Source: Onthoplasma sp045637825
GTDB lineage: Bacteria > Bacillota > Clostridia > Christensenellales > UBA1242
Reading direction: 5' to 3'
Assembly: GCA_045637825.1 (NCBI GenBank)
Contig: JAZUAD010000005.1
Span: 1-64,000, forward strand
DNA: 64,000 nt
The notes under the pieces are model-generated. The model saw only the letters and a list, made by a program, of their open reading frames with translations. It did not search any database and was not told the DNA's origin. Of the stretch, positions 7,606 to 16,815 are shown in pieces (the first letter of the stretch is position 1; the number at the start of each line of letters is the position of its first letter). The translations under genes were made by a program, and so were the position numbers.

Positions 7606-10600
7606 ATGGGTAATTTTGTACACTTACATGTGCATAGTGAATACAGTATTTTGGACGGGGCGGCTAGGGTTAGCGATTTGGTAGCCAAAGCAGTTGAATT
7701 AGGTATGCCGGCACTAGCAATTACTGACCACGGCAATATGTTTGCATCACTTAAATTTTTTGATGAATGTCAACAAATTAACAAAGAAAACAAACGTCAA
7801 GTTATCAAGCCTATATTTGGTTGCGAATTTTATGTTTGTGATGATTTAACCGTTAAGCAAGGTAAAACCAAGTTAAATCACCTGGTGCTGCTAGTTAAAA
7901 ATGAGCAAGGGTATAAAAGTATATCTAAACTTAATGCTATTGCCTATCGTGATGGATTTTATTATAAGCCTCGTATTGACCTTAAAACTTTGGAAGAATA
8001 TAGCGAAGGACTTATTTGTTTAAGTGCATGTGTTGCGGGGGATATTCCGCAAGCAATATTGCATGGCGATTTTGAAGAAGCGGAGAGATTAGTTGTTTGG
8101 TTTAAACGTGTGTTTGGCGAAGATTTTTATATCGAATTACAAAATCACGGAATTGCAGACCAATTAACAGTTTTGCCTTACCTAAAAGAATATGCTAAAA
8201 AGTATAATATCAAAACGGTAATTACTAATGATGTGCATTATGTAAACAAAGAAGATGCTGAAATGCAAGATGTGGCAATGTGCGTTGCAATGCAAAAGAA
8301 TATTGACGACCCTAATCGTATGAAGTTTGAAAATGACGAATTTTATTTCAAGTCGTACGAAGAAATGGCTAGCATTTTCCCAGACGACCTTGATGCGTTT
8401 GAAAATACTTTAGAGATTGCGGATAAGTGTAATTATGGCTTTACTTATGGTCACTATTTATTCCCTAGATATGTTCCAGCAGATGGCTCGTCGCCAAAAG
8501 AATATTTATTAAATTTGGTGCATGAAGGCATACTTAAAAAATATGGTGCTCATACGCCAGAAATTGATGCACGTGTGGAAAGTGAAATGGCAGTTATCGA
8601 ACGACAAGGATTTATTGAATATTTTCTAATCGTTTGGGACTATATCAATGCAGCACGTAGTATGGGCATATCGGTAGGCCCAGGTCGTGGCTCGGGTGCG
8701 GGTAGTTTGATTGCATATACCATCGGTATTACCAACATTGACCCATTAAGATATGAACTGATTTTTGAGCGTTTCCTACACAGCGAACGTGTATCGGCTC
8801 CTGACTTTGATATCGACTTTGAAGATGTGCGACGTGAAGAAGTTATTGATTACGTTAAAGGTAAATATGGCGAAAATCGTATTGCTCGTATTATTACATT
8901 TGGTACAATGGCGGCGAAAAACGTAATTAAGGACGTTGGTCGTGTAATGCGTGTGCCATACTCAAAGTTGGATAAGATTACTAAAAATATTCCTAAGCTA
9001 AAATCTCCAATACTACCTAAATGTTTTGGTTTTGACAAAAAAGCGGGACCAGACCAAGTGGTGCAAGAATTGGTGGATATGTATAACGAAGATGAAGAAA
9101 TTCAAAAAGTTGTAGATATCGCAGTGAAACTTGAAGATTTTCCTCGTCAAACTTCAACTCACGCTTGTGGAGTTATTATTGGTGCTGATGTGCTAGATAA
9201 GCACGTTCCGCTTGCACGTAATGGTGATGATATCACTACTCAATACGAAGGTGCGGAGATGGAACACTTGGGACACTTAAAAATGGACTTTTTGGGCCTA
9301 CGAAACCTTAGCGATATTAAAGCGTGCCAACGCTATGTTAAGAAAAATCATGGTGTAGATATTGATTTTGATAAATGTACTTATGATGACCCAAATGTTT
9401 ACAAGTTGATTTCAACAGGAGATACTGAGGGTATATTCCAAATTGAAAGTGGCGGATTTCAAAGCTTTATGAGGGAGTTGCAACCAACTTGTTTGGAAGA
9501 TATTATTGCGGCGGTGTCATTGTATCGTCCAGGTCCTATGGATAGTATCCCACGTTATGTTCACAACAAGCATCACCCAGAGGATACCACTTATGACCAC
9601 CCAATACTAGAGCCGATTTTGAAAGTAACCTATGGTTGTATTGTGTATCAAGAGCAAGTTATGAAAATCTGTCAAGAAATGGGCGGGTTTACACTAGGAC
9701 AAGCAGATATGGTGCGTCGTGCGATGGGTAAAAAGAAAGAAGAAGAAATGGCTAAGATGAGCGGTAAATTTATTTACGGCGAACCTGCGCATTATGAGGG
9801 CGAAAAGTTTGTTGCGGAAATTGAAGGAGCATTAAAACGTGGAGTTCCTCAAGATATTGCTGAAAAAATTTGGGCTGAGATGGCGGGATTTGCCAAGTAT
9901 GCATTTAATAAATCTCACGCTGCAGCATATTCGTTAATAACTTATCAAACTGCATATTTAAAAACTTATTATATGCCAGAATTTATTACAGCAATCTTAA
10001 ATAATCGTATTACAAATATTGATAAAATTAAATTTTATGTTGCCTATGCAAAACAACGTAAATTAGAAGTACTTCCGCCAGATATTAACAAGAGTGAAAC
10101 ATACTTTTCAACCGATGGGAAATCTATTCGTTTTGGTATTGCTGCACTTAAAAATGTGGGCGTAAGCGTGGTTGAAGAAATTATTGCCGAGCGTGAACGT
10201 GGTGGAGACTTTAAAGACCTTATGGATTTTGTAAATCGTGTAGATGGTCAAGCGCTTAATAAACGCTGTATTGAAAGTTTAATTCAATCGGGTGCTTTTG
10301 ATTGTTTTGGTCGTACCCGTAGCCAACTTATGAGTGTTTACACTATTGCAATTAACCGTGCTTTAGATGCTAAAAAGCGTGCTATGAGCGGTCAAATGGA
10401 TATGTTTGGTAGTTTATTTAGTGAAAACGAGGGCATTGATGACCTTGAATATCCTGATATGCCAGAATATGTGCATAAAGTCAAACTGCATATGGAAAAA
10501 GAAATTGCAGGTGTGTATTTGTCAGGTCACCCACTTGATGAGTATGCTGATCGTATGCAAACGTTTAGCATGAATAGTTCAATGATTAGTTCTAATGATG

Positions 10601-11199
10601 AAGAAGATGCAACTATAAGTGGAGATGAGTTTGATGATGTTGAAGTTGGATTAAAAGATGGAGACCAAGTTACTTGCGGTGGTGTGATTACGATGGTTAA
10701 ACCAGTAGTAACCAAAGCTGGACAAAAAATGGCTATTGCCACAGTCGAAGATATGTTAGGCACTTTTGATATTGTATTATTCCCTAAATTTTATGAAAAG
10801 TTTAAGGAAGTGTTACAAGAAGAAGCAATTGTTGCTATCAAAGGTAAAGTTTCAGTACGTGATGGTCTAAGCACTAGTATAAATGTAGAGTTTATGGAAA
10901 GTATGCTTGGCGAAAGCGTGGAAGAAAAACCTACAGCAGAAAATAATAACCAATCGGCTGAACAGGTTGAGGAAAAACTACCAGTATTACGACTTTGCTT
11001 AATTTATGACGTGTCAAACAAGGAACTGCATAGTCAAATTTGTGAGTTGCTTAAGGAATATCCAGGCGTTAGTGATGTGTATTTAAAAGACGAAATCTCA
11101 GGTACGAGATACAAACTACCTCAAAAGGTAGAAATACGACAATCGTTAAAATATGAACTAGATACAATCCTTGGTAGCGATAATATAATAATTGCTTAA
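7606..11199 (+). CDS. dnaE: DNA polymerase III subunit alpha (DnaE)
   Basis: Replicative C-family polymerase, 1197 residues. The N-terminal PHP domain keeps its metal-site histidines (HLHVHSEYSILDG at about 6-18, ITDHGN near 39). The palm catalytic motif PDFDIDF is at 399-405, with Asp400 and Asp402 aligned to the E. coli catalytic pair. Further signatures are GPGRGSGAGS, YRPGPMDSIPRYV, and FNKSHAAAYSLITYQTAYLK of the tau/DNA-binding region. An internal beta-clamp binding motif QMDMF starts at Gln930, and an OB-fold follows near 1000-1090. A helix-rich tail ends the protein. It is a DnaE-type, not PolC-type, enzyme (no inserted exonuclease). Monocistronic. Confidence 0.97.
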   Translation: MGNFVHLHVHSEYSILDGAARVSDLVAKAVELGMPALAITDHGNMFASLKFFDECQQINKENKRQVIKPIFGCEFYVCDDLTVKQGKTKLNHLVLLVKNEQGYKSISKLNAIAYRDGFYYKPRIDLKTLEEYSEGLICLSACVAGDIPQAILHGDFEEAERLVVWFKRVFGEDFYIELQNHGIADQLTVLPYLKEYAKKYNIKTVITNDVHYVNKEDAEMQDVAMCVAMQKNIDDPNRMKFENDEFYFKSYEEMASIFPDDLDAFENTLEIADKCNYGFTYGHYLFPRYVPADGSSPKEYLLNLVHEGILKKYGAHTPEIDARVESEMAVIERQGFIEYFLIVWDYINAARSMGISVGPGRGSGAGSLIAYTIGITNIDPLRYELIFERFLHSERVSAPDFDIDFEDVRREEVIDYVKGKYGENRIARIITFGTMAAKNVIKDVGRVMRVPYSKLDKITKNIPKLKSPILPKCFGFDKKAGPDQVVQELVDMYNEDEEIQKVVDIAVKLEDFPRQTSTHACGVIIGADVLDKHVPLARNGDDITTQYEGAEMEHLGHLKMDFLGLRNLSDIKACQRYVKKNHGVDIDFDKCTYDDPNVYKLISTGDTEGIFQIESGGFQSFMRELQPTCLEDIIAAVSLYRPGPMDSIPRYVHNKHHPEDTTYDHPILEPILKVTYGCIVYQEQVMKICQEMGGFTLGQADMVRRAMGKKKEEEMAKMSGKFIYGEPAHYEGEKFVAEIEGALKRGVPQDIAEKIWAEMAGFAKYAFNKSHAAAYSLITYQTAYLKTYYMPEFITAILNNRITNIDKIKFYVAYAKQRKLEVLPPDINKSETYFSTDGKSIRFGIAALKNVGVSVVEEIIAERERGGDFKDLMDFVNRVDGQALNKRCIESLIQSGAFDCFGRTRSQLMSVYTIAINRALDAKKRAMSGQMDMFGSLFSENEGIDDLEYPDMPEYVHKVKLHMEKEIAGVYLSGHPLDEYADRMQTFSMNSSMISSNDEEDATISGDEFDDVEVGLKDGDQVTCGGVITMVKPVVTKAGQKMAIATVEDMLGTFDIVLFPKFYEKFKEVLQEEAIVAIKGKVSVRDGLSTSINVEFMESMLGESVEEKPTAENNNQSAEQVEEKLPVLRLCLIYDVSNKELHSQICELLKEYPGVSDVYLKDEISGTRYKLPQKVEIRQSLKYELDTILGSDNIIIA

Positions 11200-11203
11200 A
11201 ATT

Positions 11204-11242
11204 AAAAGGGCTTTAAGGTAAAACTTAAGGTCTTTTTGTTTT
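11204..11242 (+). terminator. Terminator of dnaE
   Basis: Stem of about 14 bp (11204-11217 with 11224-11237, three G-T wobbles), loop GTAAAA, then a T-rich run. It starts five bases after the dnaE stop. Confidence 0.8.
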
Positions 11243-11311
11243 ATAATATAGGGTATATAAAATATTATTTATGTTAATAAATTAAATATTATAAAAATTT
11301 GTCAAAAACTA

Positions 11312-11340
11312 TTGATTAATTTTTTAAAGTGTGATAATAT
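11312..11340 (+). promoter_or_regulatory. Promoter of the rpsF-ssb-rpsR operon
   Basis: -35 TTGATT (11312-11317), 17-bp spacer, -10 TAATAT (11335-11340) with a TGTGA extended element. It leaves a leader of about 70 bases. Confidence 0.75.
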
Positions 11341-11344
11341 AGGT

Positions 11345-11390
11345 GCGTATGTAAAACCATACCTTGTTTTAAACCAAGTGAGTTTAAAAC
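11345..11390 (+). promoter_or_regulatory. Two-hairpin leader of rpsF (candidate S6:S18 autoregulatory element)
   Basis: GTATG/CATAC forms a first small hairpin (about 11347-11363). A second one is a perfect 9-bp stem GTTTTAAAC/GTTTAAAAC (11366-11374 and 11382-11390) with the loop CAAGTGA. No T run follows, so it is not a terminator. rpsF leaders in other bacteria bind the S6:S18 complex. I do not see the CCG feature I associate with that motif, so this assignment is only a possibility. Confidence 0.35.
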
Positions 11391-11416
11391 CAAAAGTCCA
11401 AAAGGAGGTCAAATAT

Positions 11417-11695
11417 ATGAAGTACGAACTTATGTACATTTTAGTTAATAGTGCTAGCGATGAAGAAAAAGACGCTATGATTGAAAAAATCAATACACTT
11501 ATTACTAAAAATGGCGGAGTTGTGGAAAGTGTTGACAAAATTGGTAGCAAGAAATTGGCATACGAAATCAACAAGAAGCATGATGGATATTATGTTTTAG
11601 TTAATTTCACTGCTGAAAGTAGTGTTCCAGCAACAATCACTAACACACTAAGAATTACTGAAGGCGTTTTACGTTATATCGTAGTAGCAAAGTAG
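11417..11695 (+). CDS. rpsF: 30S ribosomal protein S6
   Basis: 92 residues (family about 95), start chosen at the ATG eight bases after AAAGGAGG. A longer frame from 11312 would read through the promoter and leader. The sequence MKYELMYILVN, the KIGSKKLAYEINKKHDGYYVL segment and the C-terminal TLRITEGVLRYIVVAK are standard S6. It binds S18 in the small-subunit platform. First gene of the conserved rpsF-ssb-rpsR operon; TAG stop. Confidence 0.96.
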   Translation: MKYELMYILVNSASDEEKDAMIEKINTLITKNGGVVESVDKIGSKKLAYEINKKHDGYYVLVNFTAESSVPATITNTLRITEGVLRYIVVAK

Positions 11696-11715
11696 TTTGC
11701 TAAAAGGAGCAATTT

Positions 11716-12123
11716 ATGAACAAAGTATTTTTAATTGGAAATCTTACAAGAGACCCAGAATTATCTACCACAAATTCAGGTATTTCTGTTTGCAGAATAT
11801 CTATTGCGGTATCTCGTCGTTTTGCTAATGCTGACGGCTCTAGAGAAACTGATTTCTTTAACGTAGTTGCTTGGCGTGCAATTGCTGAAAACTGTGCTAA
11901 GTATCTAAAGAAGGGTAGCAAAATTGCCGTTATGGGCAGTATCCAAAACCGTTCTTATGAAGGAACTGATGGCACTAAGCGTTACACAACTGATATAACT
12001 GCTGAGGAAATTGAATTCTTGTCAACCAAAGGTGACGAAACTGCATCTGACAATGCTATGCATCACGAACCAGATACAGGTTTGCAACCTATTGATGATG
12101 ACGATAACACTTTACCATTCTAG
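11716..12123 (+). CDS. ssb: Single-stranded DNA-binding protein
   Basis: 135 residues. The OB-fold fills 1-105, from MNKVFLIGNLTRDPEL through TDFFNVVAWRAIAENCAKYL to a final TDITAEEIEFL strand. A short acidic linker follows, then the interaction tail DDDDNTLPF. The usual terminal motif is D-D-x-I-P-F; Leu replaces Ile here but the acidic run and the final Pro-Phe that dock partner proteins are kept. It protects ssDNA in replication and repair. AAAGGAG lies upstream; it sits 20 bases after rpsF. Confidence 0.96.
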   Translation: MNKVFLIGNLTRDPELSTTNSGISVCRISIAVSRRFANADGSRETDFFNVVAWRAIAENCAKYLKKGSKIAVMGSIQNRSYEGTDGTKRYTTDITAEEIEFLSTKGDETASDNAMHHEPDTGLQPIDDDDNTLPF

Positions 12124-12174
12124 TAAAGTTAATGTGTGTCGAATACACAACTAAATTAATATAAGGAGTACACT

Positions 12175-12468
12175 ATGAGTGAAGAATTACAAACTGTAGT
12201 TGCTGAGGCAGAAGTTGCTACACCAGCACCAGTAGAAAAGAAGAAATTTTTCAAGCACAAAAACAAGAAAAAGGTTTGCTTGTTCTGTGAAAATAAGGAT
12301 AAAGTTGTAGATTATAAGGATGTTGCTACACTTCGTAAATTTGTTACAGAAAAGGGTAAAATTTTACCTTCTCGACAAACTGGCACTTGTCCTAAGCACC
12401 AACGTGCTATTACAGTTGCTGTTAAACGTGCTAGAAACATTGCATTATTACCATTTAGAGGTGAGTAA
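12175..12468 (+). CDS. rpsR: 30S ribosomal protein S18
   Basis: 97 residues, longer than the usual 75-80 because of an N-terminal acidic/Ala-Pro extension of about 20 residues. It keeps a zinc-site pattern: C35-x2-C38 and C72-x2-H75, the C+ form of S18. The core VDYKDVATLRKFVTEKGKI and the GTCPKHQRAITVAVKRARN segment are canonical. It pairs with S6 on the ribosome. AAGGAG lies upstream. Last gene of its operon. Confidence 0.95.
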   Translation: MSEELQTVVAEAEVATPAPVEKKKFFKHKNKKKVCLFCENKDKVVDYKDVATLRKFVTEKGKILPSRQTGTCPKHQRAITVAVKRARNIALLPFRGE

Positions 12469-12475
12469 AAATAAA

Positions 12476-12503
12476 AGCGGATACATCAAGTATCCGTTTT
12501 TTT
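12476..12503. terminator. Bidirectional terminator between rpsR and the glycan cluster
   Basis: Stem CGGATAC/GTATCCG (12478-12484 and 12490-12496), five-base loop, extended by an outer G-T and A-T pair, with T7 after it. On the minus strand the A-rich left flank provides the T tract for the flippase transcript. Confidence 0.88.
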
Positions 12504-14025
12504 ATTTTGATTTTTTAATAAATTGCTTAAAGTCTGTTAATGTTTGTTTAAATTGTTTGTTAGGTAAATATGCAATAACAAGTAAAATTAAACAAAGCGG
12601 GGCACATACTGTAAATTTGGCTAACATCAACCAAATTCCACCATCTGGTATAAAATAACAAGTAAGGTAACAAACAGCACCAACCCCTAGCATTACGATA
12701 ACATCAATTAAATATTGTTTAAAGTAGGACCAAAGTCTCTTTTTAAAATAGTGTTTGTATACAACTTTTGGTTCTACCCAAAATGGAGCAAGTATAGTAC
12801 TAATAATAGTACCTAAAATTATACCATTTAATCCCATAAATATCCCAAGAACTATAGAAGCGACAAGATTTATCATTGCTTCGAATACGGGTTTTAGTTG
12901 GTCTTGTTTGAATAAACCAGCAGATTCTTTAACCATGTTTGTGCCTGCACGCATTCGATTAAGATAAAAACTAATACATAGAAGAACAACGCTAGAAAAA
13001 TCAAGTAAGTATTCTCTATTACCTGTCCAAACCTGTATAAATGGTTGGAATAATACAAACATACAAATGGTGCAAAATGATGACATAAATGAAAATATTA
13101 GGTTTATTTGCTTGTATTTTTGATACACGTATTCGCTATCTTTTGTGGCAATTAAATTCCCAATACTGCCACTTAAAGAATTTGAAACAATAACAAAGAT
13201 AGCAATTAAGGACGATATTATTAAATAATAGTTTGAATAAGCGCCTAACACTGCAAGGCCTAACATAGCAGATATTAAAATGTTGTCGGTGGAAAACACT
13301 GCTACGCCACCAATTTTGTGCAAACTTAACGCTGTTACATTTTGGGTGATTTGTTTTTTAGTATGTTTATCCAAAGGGATTGCATTGCCATTAATTTTAG
13401 GATACAACTTATTGGTTGTTAAATATATTAACACACATTCAAGTATTGAGAATAGTATATTAATAATAAAGAAAATATAATAGTTTTTAAATATTAACAA
13501 AACAGCAATTTGGAATATGGTCATACCAAACAAACTTAGTGTTTTAATTTTGTTTTCAACATCATTTCGTTGATGTGCAAACAATAACGAACGTTTGTGC
13601 GCGCAAATGTAACCTATCAATGTGTTTATTAAATACAATACATATAAGATGTGTATGTTTACGCTTACCGACACATCACCTTGTATAAGCCACTTTAGGC
13701 AAGGTAGGATAATTAGTCCTAAAACTATAACAATTAAAGATATGATTGAATAAAAATTTTTGTACAATTGTTGTAAGGTTTTTACCTTTTCGGTATCACC
13801 CTCTGCTATAGGTTTATACATACTAAACACAATGGCACTACCTACACCTAATTCGGCCAAATTTAGGAAAGCAAAGATATTAGTAAACAGACCATTTAGT
13901 CCTAAATATTCTGCACCCATAGTATAGATTAATACAGTGCGTAAAACAAACTGCAACACTAATTGTGTTACAAACCTAAGAATATTAAACGTTAAATTAC
14001 GCTTTATATTATCTGTTCGTGCCAT
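12502..14025 (-). CDS. Polysaccharide flippase (Wzx/MOP superfamily)
   Basis: 507-residue membrane protein with about 12-14 hydrophobic helices. The amphipathic start (RNLTFNILRFVTQLVLQFV) and the LNGLFTNIFAFLNLAELGVGSAI segment are typical of MOP-family O-unit exporters. By family it flips undecaprenyl-linked oligosaccharide across the membrane. AAGGA lies upstream of the ATG. It is the last gene of a four-gene minus-strand unit, nine bases after a GT2 gene. No polymerase (Wzy) or chain-length regulator is in the cluster, so it may export short glycans or work with genes elsewhere. Confidence 0.88.
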   Translation of the reverse strand: MARTDNIKRNLTFNILRFVTQLVLQFVLRTVLIYTMGAEYLGLNGLFTNIFAFLNLAELGVGSAIVFSMYKPIAEGDTEKVKTLQQLYKNFYSIISLIVIVLGLIILPCLKWLIQGDVSVSVNIHILYVLYLINTLIGYICAHKRSLLFAHQRNDVENKIKTLSLFGMTIFQIAVLLIFKNYYIFFIINILFSILECVLIYLTTNKLYPKINGNAIPLDKHTKKQITQNVTALSLHKIGGVAVFSTDNILISAMLGLAVLGAYSNYYLIISSLIAIFVIVSNSLSGSIGNLIATKDSEYVYQKYKQINLIFSFMSSFCTICMFVLFQPFIQVWTGNREYLLDFSSVVLLCISFYLNRMRAGTNMVKESAGLFKQDQLKPVFEAMINLVASIVLGIFMGLNGIILGTIISTILAPFWVEPKVVYKHYFKKRLWSYFKQYLIDVIVMLGVGAVCYLTCYFIPDGGIWLMLAKFTVCAPLCLILLVIAYLPNKQFKQTLTDFKQFIKKSK

Positions 14026-14034
14026 AATTTCCTT

Positions 14035-14958
14035 TTAGGGTTTAGATAATTTGATTTTTATGTAATATAAAAATAATTTAAGATTAGTGGGTGCGTATAA
14101 TAAATCTTGGTTTTGATTAAATAAAAGCTTTGCTTTAATTAAATCGCTTTTTGACAAGAACTTGCTTGTGTAAATAGTATAAATATAACCGATCATTAAA
14201 TATTTTAGTAATTGTTTTTGCTGTTTTGGAATAAAACCTGATGATAAAACTATGTTTTTAACACGCCTATAATTATTGATTTGTGCTTTGATGCCTTCCA
14301 ATGAAATATTATGGGTTGCCGAAGAACTTCTATTTACATAAATGTAATAAGCAACATCAATTAACATATATTTAGAAGATTTAAACAATAATTGATTTGA
14401 CCAAGCAAAATCCTCGCTTTTGATTTCATTAGGGAATAATATGTTATTGCTTTTAATAAAGCTTGATTTTATAATTTTGGTACAACAACTAACCGATACA
14501 TCTTTTTTTATAATTTCAAATAGGTCTTTAAATTGTTTAGGATTAAATAATTGAGCGTTAAATTTGTTGATAAATTTATTATCTTTAATCAATCCAGAAG
14601 AAAAGATTTCTACTGAAGGGTATTTATAAATGTAATCAAAAATTTTAGAAAACTTTTCTGTGACATAATCATCACTATCGCAAAAGGTTATATATTTACC
14701 TTTGGCATTTTCGATTCCCATATTGCGGGCTGAGGAAACTCCGCCATTTTGTTTATGTATAGTTTTTACAACACTATATTTATTGCTTAAATTATCACAA
14801 ATTTCAGGACATTTATCTGGGCTACCGTCATCAATTAACAATATTTCAATGTTGTTTATATAGTTTTTGCAAGCATTAATTAAACTATCAACGCATTTAG
14901 TTAAGTGGTTTTCAACTTTATATACCGGAACAATTATAGATAATAAAATTTTATTCAT
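14035..14958 (-). CDS. Family 2 glycosyltransferase
   Basis: 307 residues with a GT-A fold start: LSIIVPVYKVENHLTKCVDS near 6-25, nucleotide-binding LLIDDGSPDK near 40-49, GGVSSARNMGIENAKG near 73-88, and the metal-binding CDSDDY (DxD) near 93-98. The C-terminal 100 residues are basic and helical, with no clear multi-TM domain. It probably adds one sugar from a nucleotide donor to a lipid-linked acceptor on the cytoplasmic face. Its start overlaps the previous GT2 end by eight bases; the purine-rich site AAAGGAGAT is rather far upstream (about 13 bases). Confidence 0.9.
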   Translation of the reverse strand: MNKILLSIIVPVYKVENHLTKCVDSLINACKNYINNIEILLIDDGSPDKCPEICDNLSNKYSVVKTIHKQNGGVSSARNMGIENAKGKYITFCDSDDYVTEKFSKIFDYIYKYPSVEIFSSGLIKDNKFINKFNAQLFNPKQFKDLFEIIKKDVSVSCCTKIIKSSFIKSNNILFPNEIKSEDFAWSNQLLFKSSKYMLIDVAYYIYVNRSSSATHNISLEGIKAQINNYRRVKNIVLSSGFIPKQQKQLLKYLMIGYIYTIYTSKFLSKSDLIKAKLLFNQNQDLLYAPTNLKLFLYYIKIKLSKP

Positions 14959-15847
14959 GCTGTTTTTTATATCTCCTTTTTTTGTGTAAATATATAAACC
15001 ATGAAGGAATAAAGGTTAAAATGTATATAAATTTTGATGAGATTTGCTTAAATTGTTCTTTTATTTTTATATTTGCAGTCAAAGAATAGATTGTGTACGC
15101 CATAGTGTATTTAATTCTTGGTTTTAGTTTGGTTTGTTTAGAACTCATATTTAGGTAACAAGCACTGGCACCATGGGGATTATTAAACAACAATTTGTGT
15201 ATATTTGCCGACAAACCATCATCAACATACTCACAAACATATAGTCCTTTGTTGATAAATTTCATTTTATATTTCATAGATATTTTACACCACACAACAC
15301 TTTCACTAATAAATTTTTCGCCATCAAATGTAGGGAAGGGGTATTGTTTTAAAATACGACTTTTAAATATTTCACATTTATCGCCATAAGTGTTTTTATT
15401 TATACGTTGATTAGTAAAAAAGTCTATAATTTCATCTTTGGTATAATGGGCGCCAATTACTTTGAATTGTTTGTTTAATTTTAAATATCCTAAGCCACAA
15501 ATTGTGTCATCATTTTTAATGGACATATAATCATTTAATATAGTTTCGGTAGCATTTTCTACCAGAGTATCGTCGCTATCTAATATTAAGATTAATTCTT
15601 CTTCAATTAAGGGATAGGCGTAATTAAGGGCGGTATGTTTTCCACCGTTTGTTTTTTTATGATATACGATTTTAAACGAAGCATTGTTTATAAAATTTTG
15701 AACAACTTGAGTGGTGTTGTCTGTAGATCCATCGTCAATTATATACCAAATAAAATCTTTATTAAATTGTTTTTCTAAAGATAAATATGCTTTTTTAAGC
15801 AAATTTTCTCTATTATAGGTAGGGGTTATAATTGCTAAAGTTTTCAT
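14951..15847 (-). CDS. Family 2 glycosyltransferase
   Basis: 298 residues. ITPTYNRENLLKKAYLSLEK is near 7-26, IIDDGSTDN near 36-44, NGGKHTALNYAYPL near 67-80, and the DxD-type LDSDD near 92-96. The pattern GGKHTALNYA is common in GT2 enzymes of capsule and teichoic-type clusters. The ribosome binding site is TTGGAG. Donor and acceptor are not predictable. It sits between the GT32 gene (11-base gap) and the second GT2 gene (overlap), so the three are one transcript. Confidence 0.9.
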   Translation of the reverse strand: MKTLAIITPTYNRENLLKKAYLSLEKQFNKDFIWYIIDDGSTDNTTQVVQNFINNASFKIVYHKKTNGGKHTALNYAYPLIEEELILILDSDDTLVENATETILNDYMSIKNDDTICGLGYLKLNKQFKVIGAHYTKDEIIDFFTNQRINKNTYGDKCEIFKSRILKQYPFPTFDGEKFISESVVWCKISMKYKMKFINKGLYVCEYVDDGLSANIHKLLFNNPHGASACYLNMSSKQTKLKPRIKYTMAYTIYSLTANIKIKEQFKQISSKFIYILTFIPSWFIYLHKKRRYKKQHE

Positions 15848-15858
15848 TAAATCTCCAA

Positions 15859-16572
15859 TTAATGTTTGAGTTTATTATAAAATTTGCCGGCCAGTCCAAA
15901 AGTTAAAGTATTTAAAATCTTTTTAAGTCTGTTTTTAAATTTTTGTTTTGATGTATACCAAGAAGAATTGTACCAATGGATTGAATAAGTTGTTGGGGTT
16001 ATATGTTTTTTATTGGTGATAACATCTATAGGGGCAAAATAGTTGGAAGAATAAAAAGTTGTGGTATTAATTTTTTGGGTTATATTTTCAGGTTTTAAGC
16101 CTTTTTGTTTAAAGTATTCGGTAAAAATTTTACATATAGTCAAGGTGTGTAAATTGTTTGCATCAAATTTTAAATTTTTATAAATGTTTAAAATATTTAA
16201 TAAATCATTATTGTGTTTAACAGAACCCATTATTAACCCAGGTGCTAATAGATTAGAGGTTTCAAAACCCATAAAGCAGTCGTTACGTAAAAAGATATCA
16301 ATAGGTTTTAATAGTTCAACATCAATATCTAAATATATTCCACCATAATTATACAATATATCTGTACGTAATACGTCTGATGCAAAAGCGTACTTTTTAT
16401 TCTCAACTGCGTCTTTTACAAATTGATATTTGTCAAGGTTAAGATTAGTTTCGTCCCAACGAATAACTTCATAATCGGGGCAAAATTTGTGCCAACTTGC
16501 TATACATTTTTTTGCAACAGAAGGCAACTCTTTTCCGCCCAGCCATATATAGTGAATAACTTTTGGTATCAT
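15859..16572 (-). CDS. Family 32-type glycosyltransferase (DXD sugar-binding)
   Basis: 237 residues from the ATG at 16572, chosen because AAAGGAA sits just upstream. The frame stays open for 16 more codons but only to a TTG without a ribosome binding site, lying within the promoter. MIPKVIHYIWLGG at the start, ASDVLRTDILYNYGGIYLDID with the DxD at 82-84, and IHWYNSSW near the end are hallmarks of Gly_transf_sug (GT32) enzymes such as capsular mannosyl- or galactosyltransferases. First gene of the polysaccharide mini-cluster. Arginine is mostly AGA/CGT here, less CGT-biased than in the flanking housekeeping genes. Confidence 0.88.
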   Translation of the reverse strand: MIPKVIHYIWLGGKELPSVAKKCIASWHKFCPDYEVIRWDETNLNLDKYQFVKDAVENKKYAFASDVLRTDILYNYGGIYLDIDVELLKPIDIFLRNDCFMGFETSNLLAPGLIMGSVKHNNDLLNILNIYKNLKFDANNLHTLTICKIFTEYFKQKGLKPENITQKINTTTFYSSNYFAPIDVITNKKHITPTTYSIHWYNSSWYTSKQKFKNRLKKILNTLTFGLAGKFYNKLKH

Positions 16573-16596
16573 AAGTATTTCCTTTAGTAAAAATAT

Positions 16597-16624
16597 ATCA
16601 TATTTAGGTGTATAAATCAAACAA
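16597..16624 (-). promoter_or_regulatory. Candidate promoter of the glycan mini-cluster
   Basis: Minus strand: -35 TTGTTT (16624-16619), 16-bp spacer, -10 TATGAT (16602-16597). It leaves a leader of about 18 bases containing AAAGGAA. Confidence 0.5.
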
Positions 16625-16734
16625 TTAAATCATATCGCTATTAAAAAAACCACAATTAGATATTGTTTGTGACTAATATGTTGATAAGTAAAGCAATAAT
16701 TTACAAATTATTTGTAAAAAATGTTAACAATCTA

Positions 16735-16763
16735 TTTACTTTTTACCAAATAAAGTTTATAAT
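16735..16763 (+). promoter_or_regulatory. Promoter of glnS
   Basis: -35 TTTACT (16735-16740), 17-bp spacer, -10 TATAAT (16758-16763). The leader of about 45 bases ends with AAGGAG ahead of the ATG at 16816. The rest of the gap from 16625 is AT-rich with nothing recognisable. Confidence 0.65.
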
Positions 16764-16815
16764 TAATACTACAAAGATTTACATAAGATGTAAATAATGG
16801 TATTTAAGGAGAATT

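Noticed and set aside
11312..11416. Longer S6 start at 11312
   Set aside because: This extension would be translated from the promoter region; the ATG at 11417 has an ideal AAAGGAGG and gives the normal protein length.
12502..16624. Glycan cluster as a mobile element
   Set aside because: No integrase, transposase, tRNA target or flanking direct repeat was found at its borders.
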